A stretch of DNA of 64,000 nucleotides from Strongylocentrotus droebachiensis (taxonomy: Eukaryota > Echinodermata > Echinoidea > Camarodonta > Strongylocentrotidae): NCBI GenBank assembly GCA_035222895.1, contig JAVYIG010000094.1:495501-559500 (forward strand). Direction: 5' to 3'. Positions 60,262-64,000 of this stretch are shown here, in pieces; within the stretch, counting starts at the first letter, position 1, and each line of letters opens with the position of its first letter. The position numbers and the translations under genes were made by a program. Under the pieces are notes generated by a model. The model was not told where the DNA came from, searched no databases, and saw only the letters and a list, made by a program, of their open reading frames with translations.

Positions 60262-63255
60262 AATATCTCTATACTTGCATTTATAACACTTGTCGTACGC
60301 CATGTAGAAGTGTTATTGCAATAGCAAGACTGTAACCTCAATTAGTATCATAAAACCATCAATTAATCTTAATCTCAATTGTACGAGCGGGGATCATTAC
60401 ATGGAAGAAATTAATTTGGGATCTTTGTAGATGTTTCGAGGGCATAGTAAGTGATATCTTAACCGTATCACTGTCGCCCTATAGACTATAAACCTCGGCG
60501 CACACCTGCCCATAATCGCGATGTTATAGCATCGTTAGTAACCAGGTGCGGTCATGGATTATACCGGAGGCGATACAACGATCGTATGAGGGGGTAATTT
60601 GTAATGATACAAGCGGATTGTTTTTTGGTGGCTTTCTGGCGCTTGAGAGCTGTAAAATGTGTCATATAAAGGGGGCACTTCCCGTTGGAATCTCCCATAT
60701 TATCTCTCTCCAAAATTGAGCGGGGGCTTCACTCATGTCACTGGGATCGGTTTTTATATTTATATCGATTGGATGAAAACTACCATTTGGAACACACCCC
60801 CACATACAGCTACCCCACGTGACCCGCACTTGAACTTGGACCATGTGGACATTCGCCCCCGGAGAACAGTTGTCCACTAGGACGATTATTATACCGGACA
60901 ACTACCATCTAGTAGGTGATGGATAAAGTACGAATTACTTTTAAAAGGGCGTTGCAGGGATCTGCAAGGTGAAAATCTCAAAAAAAATCCAGGGCCAAAC
61001 TGTTGTAAAAAGTCATAATCGGAAGACTTTCCTACAAACATTAATTTTTAGCAGATTAACAGTCGTTTTTCTTTTCATATCTGAATTTTGCAACATGCAA
61101 TGATGTATTCGTCCCATTCATTTTGTACAAATTGAGGGCTTCAATTTTAACTCGCAAAGAGAAAATGGCTCTTAGTCTTTTGATCTTAAAATGGACACTT
61201 ACTTTCATAAGAAAAAAACATATATGAAAAGATGTTGTCAATATATTCACCATGGCAATATATATCTACGTGAGTGACTCTACGTCATTTCCTTACACAA
61301 ATCGAAACGTTGCGGTGAAGATAAGGCGGTAGAAACAATCAAAAGGTAGCATTGCGGTAAAACTGCCAATATACGTAAATGTACGTGAGTAACATTATTT
61401 ATATGTAATAGAGAATTTTACACTAGAGTAACGATGTTGATGGGTATTGGGAAAAGCAAGGAAATAAACGGAAACGAAAAGAGCAGTAAAAACACGATTT
61501 CCTTTTGTTTAGGATGTTGCAATAACTCTTTGTAATAACAACATACTGATAGCGTTTTCGTGTTACGGACACGCTACCGATATGGTTTGCGTGCGCCAGA
61601 CTATGGGCGGGATGGAATAAGAACTTTAATCATTTATAAATTGAAAATTTATTACGATGCTGACTTTGTGTGCCGTTTGAGATCATATCTTTGATCAAGA
61701 AATGCAAGGCGAATGACCGTGTTGTTATTCTAGCCATGCATGGCTAAGATGAACATTTCTCTGCTGAAATGATGTTGTTCCACAGTGCGTTTTTCTGATC
61801 ATTCGTTCCATTGGGTTTTGCAGTCCCGATGCCTCGTTTGTTTATTTGATGCGTGGATTCGTTTAGACATTTATGGCGGTCCAGCATTTCCTTTTTATTT
61901 CATCGATTTGCAATATCGAAAGCATCAAAGTAGAAATAAAGTTCCCTAAACGTGGGATGTTTTATTATTATTTTCGTATGCCTCAGTGCTATGTTTATTT
62001 TTCATTCTTATACCTATGTTGCTTATTATTTTGTAATAGTGGAAGTGTAGAAGTAGTAGACTAATAATGAGATTTTAACATTCTTTTCGAATCGATCGTA
62101 CTCAGAACTTCTTAGTCAGAACTAAAGCCACTTCATAAATTAAAACAAAGCAAGAACAAACACGTTAATATTCCAACTCATCAAGGGTGAGACCAAGTAG
62201 TAGGTTACTCATCATAATGGATTTAGTTAATAATAAATTAGCCTTAATATAATTATGTGTTATAAAATGATTGTAAAATGGATTTAATGTGTTATAACAA
62301 AATTGTAAATGACCTTTGATAGATGCGAAACAATTAAGATCACTTAGACATGTCAAAGCACCTTTTAACATTGATAAGTAGGAAATGAAGTATTTACCTT
62401 TTACATAAACAGGGCAATTTCCCAACATTTTTAAAGGTTAAGTGGAAAAACAATTATAAGGGAGATTATGTGCCTTAAAACACTCAATTTTCCTTTGTTT
62501 TTGTTTTGTTTTGCTTCATTTTGCTCGCTATGTACGTTGCATAACCAATTACAGGGCCATAATATTCGAATGACTATAATTATATAAACTTAATGTTTGT
62601 CATAAAAAAAGTTAACTCGACAATAACAATTCTTATCATCTTGAAATATTGATAACACTTACAGATCAAGTTGATTATTTGCCTGAAGTCTATTAGCGAA
62701 TTGTTTTGTTTTGTAATCTGAGCGATGTAGATCATGTATTAAAGTATCAGTTTATCACATTTTTGAAAATTGAAATGATTTCTGTAAGACAGCTCTCCCC
62801 CCACAGCAAATTATGATTATGTTACAAAATATCATCAACATATTATATCTTCTGATACCTAAAGCCATTTACCATGCGCTGCGCCAATCAGATCCCCTGA
62901 AAGAACAAAATTACTTGACAGAATGCTTTTCTGCGGTTTCTGTTCAAGATTTCTTTTCACCTAATTTTGGCAAGAGGAACAAAAAACAATCTTCAAAATG
63001 GAATGCAAATCATATGTGTATCCCCCGTCTGCATATATGGCCCGAAAGTAATATATCTCCGTAAGCCATCCAACAAAATCACCGAAATTGCTTTTGCTCT
63101 TGATGTTGTTGATGGTATTGCAAGTGTATTATTTCCTTCAAAGAATAGGTATTATGTGGCATAAAATTATAGATGCATACTTTGAGGTTATGAATAATTC
63201 TGAGCACAGTTTGTATTTCAATAACAAATTAATAGGGCGTTTGTATACGGAGATG
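60262..63255. other. No recognisable feature
   Basis: AT-rich sequence. The minus-strand frame at 62165-62428 (87 codons) and others show no recognisable domain or splice context. No second exon of the 54512 gene was seen. Confidence 0.35.
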
Positions 63256-63694
63256 AGAGATAGAAAGATAGATAGATGTAAAGAGAGAGAGATAGAGGGG
63301 GGAGACAGAGAGAGACAGAGAGAGAGAGAACGAGATTCTGCCTGTACTTCATACTTCATTCGAATTCCAGTACTTTTGCACAGAGAGAGAGAGAGAAAGA
63401 GAGTATCAGACAGATAGAGACGTCGGAGATATATAAAGAGATAGAGATACAAAGGTAAGAGACGGAATAAAGCGGGAATGATATAGTGAGAGAGAGAGGA
63501 GGAGGAGGGGATAGACAAGAGGGGAGAGAAAAATAAAAAATATATAGGACGATAACAAGTGTGTGTACGACAGAGAGAGAGAGAGAGAGAGAGAGAGTCC
63601 ATTATAATTGCATATTATTGACCAGAAAAATAGAGACGTCGGAGATATATAAAGAGATGGATAGATAGGTAGATAGATAGAGAGACAGACACAT

Positions 63695-63726
<32 letters not shown>

Positions 63727-63770
63727 GGGGAGAGAGAATTAGAGAGGGTTCCATTCAATAATTGCATATT
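63256..63770. repeat. GA-rich minisatellite region
   Basis: GA/GATA microsatellites enclose repeated longer words. AGAGACGTCGGAGATATATA occurs at ~63415 and ~63631. A (T)CCATT..ATAATTGCATATT segment occurs at ~63598 and ~63750. A G-run lies at 63717-63730. It looks like an imperfect tandem array with units of roughly 150-215 bp. Confidence 0.75.
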
Positions 63771-64000
63771 CTTAATGGTCATAATTGTACGATGATGGTA
63801 TTAGGACGTCGGCGTATTAAAATAGATTATCATGATTATAGAGAGCTGTCAGTGGGTGAGAGGGCAAAGCCAAGTTCGTTAATCATCCACGAGATATGTT
63901 CACGAGGCTTGTAAGGAGGTGGACATGAAATAGTACCCCGTCTTCCCAGGTCTGAAAAACACTAGACCTCTTTGAAAAGGAGAATTGTCCGTTATTCATG
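63771..64000. other. No recognisable feature
   Basis: Short unique-looking end of the window. Confidence 0.35.

Noticed and set aside
62165-62428. 87-codon minus-strand frame
   Set aside because: No recognisable family, promoter or splice site; AT-rich composition.
1-64000. CRISPR array or prokaryotic gene cluster
   Set aside because: No regular repeat-spacer pattern. Tandem repeats are contiguous, genes are spliced, and the repeat content is eukaryotic.

Overview
This is eukaryotic, AT-rich, gene-poor DNA made mostly of transposon remnants, SINEs, MITEs and simple-sequence tracts. There is no operon structure, and nearly all long open frames are low-complexity or chance frames. Three things suggest a marine invertebrate deuterostome, most likely an echinoderm such as a sea urchin: the repeat style (tRNA-derived SINEs with a CCACCCAGGTG core, TTAA-flanked MITEs, GGCCCGTATTC-ended inverted-repeat elements), the abundance of (CT)n and poly(G)/poly(C), and GT-AG introns. 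That assignment is inference; no marker gene fixes the taxon.

Left arm, 1-8830. An array of ~180-bp units (1-883) is interrupted by a 7.87-kb segment (884-8751) bounded by inverted repeats, with AATT on both sides and related satellite sequence resuming at 8752. Several copies of an 18-bp subterminal motif (AATCCACGAAGTGGCACA) sit just inside each end, mostly pointing inward. Inside lies a four-exon gene model (1247-5191, + strand, about 301 aa). Its splice phases close to one open frame beginning MARVDVLVRWDDG, with eight 12-residue tandem repeats in exon 3 and a Cys-rich C terminus. I see no transposase. A DNA transposon carrying an unrecognised gene is the most interesting object here.

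Middle, 8830-54230. This is polypyrimidine-rich sequence, a LINE 3' coding scrap (9115-9320), a foldback element (12496-12650), an ~800-bp (AAG)n tract with higher-order structure (17281-18085), and scattered SINEs. Three same-strand copies of one ~380-bp TTAA MITE lie at 12985, 46218 and 52871, and a second TTAA MITE lies at 43969. Short regulatory-looking arrays occur at 40251 (four TTACGTCA-type sites) and 45745 (three AGGTCA half-sites). A TATA/initiator/splice-donor combination at 35150-35238 is a possible promoter and leader exon.

Right arm, 54231-64000. One convincing host exon (54512-54680, +) encodes a signal peptide and the start of a secreted or receptor ectodomain, ending in a phase-1 donor. 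A class B (calcitonin-receptor-like) GPCR is a guess. The remaining exons were not found, so the gene probably continues past the window. Downstream are several MITEs and a 1957-bp Harbinger-like element (58166-60122) with a 3-bp ATG duplication, whose empty site is preserved in the neighbouring tandem-repeat copy.
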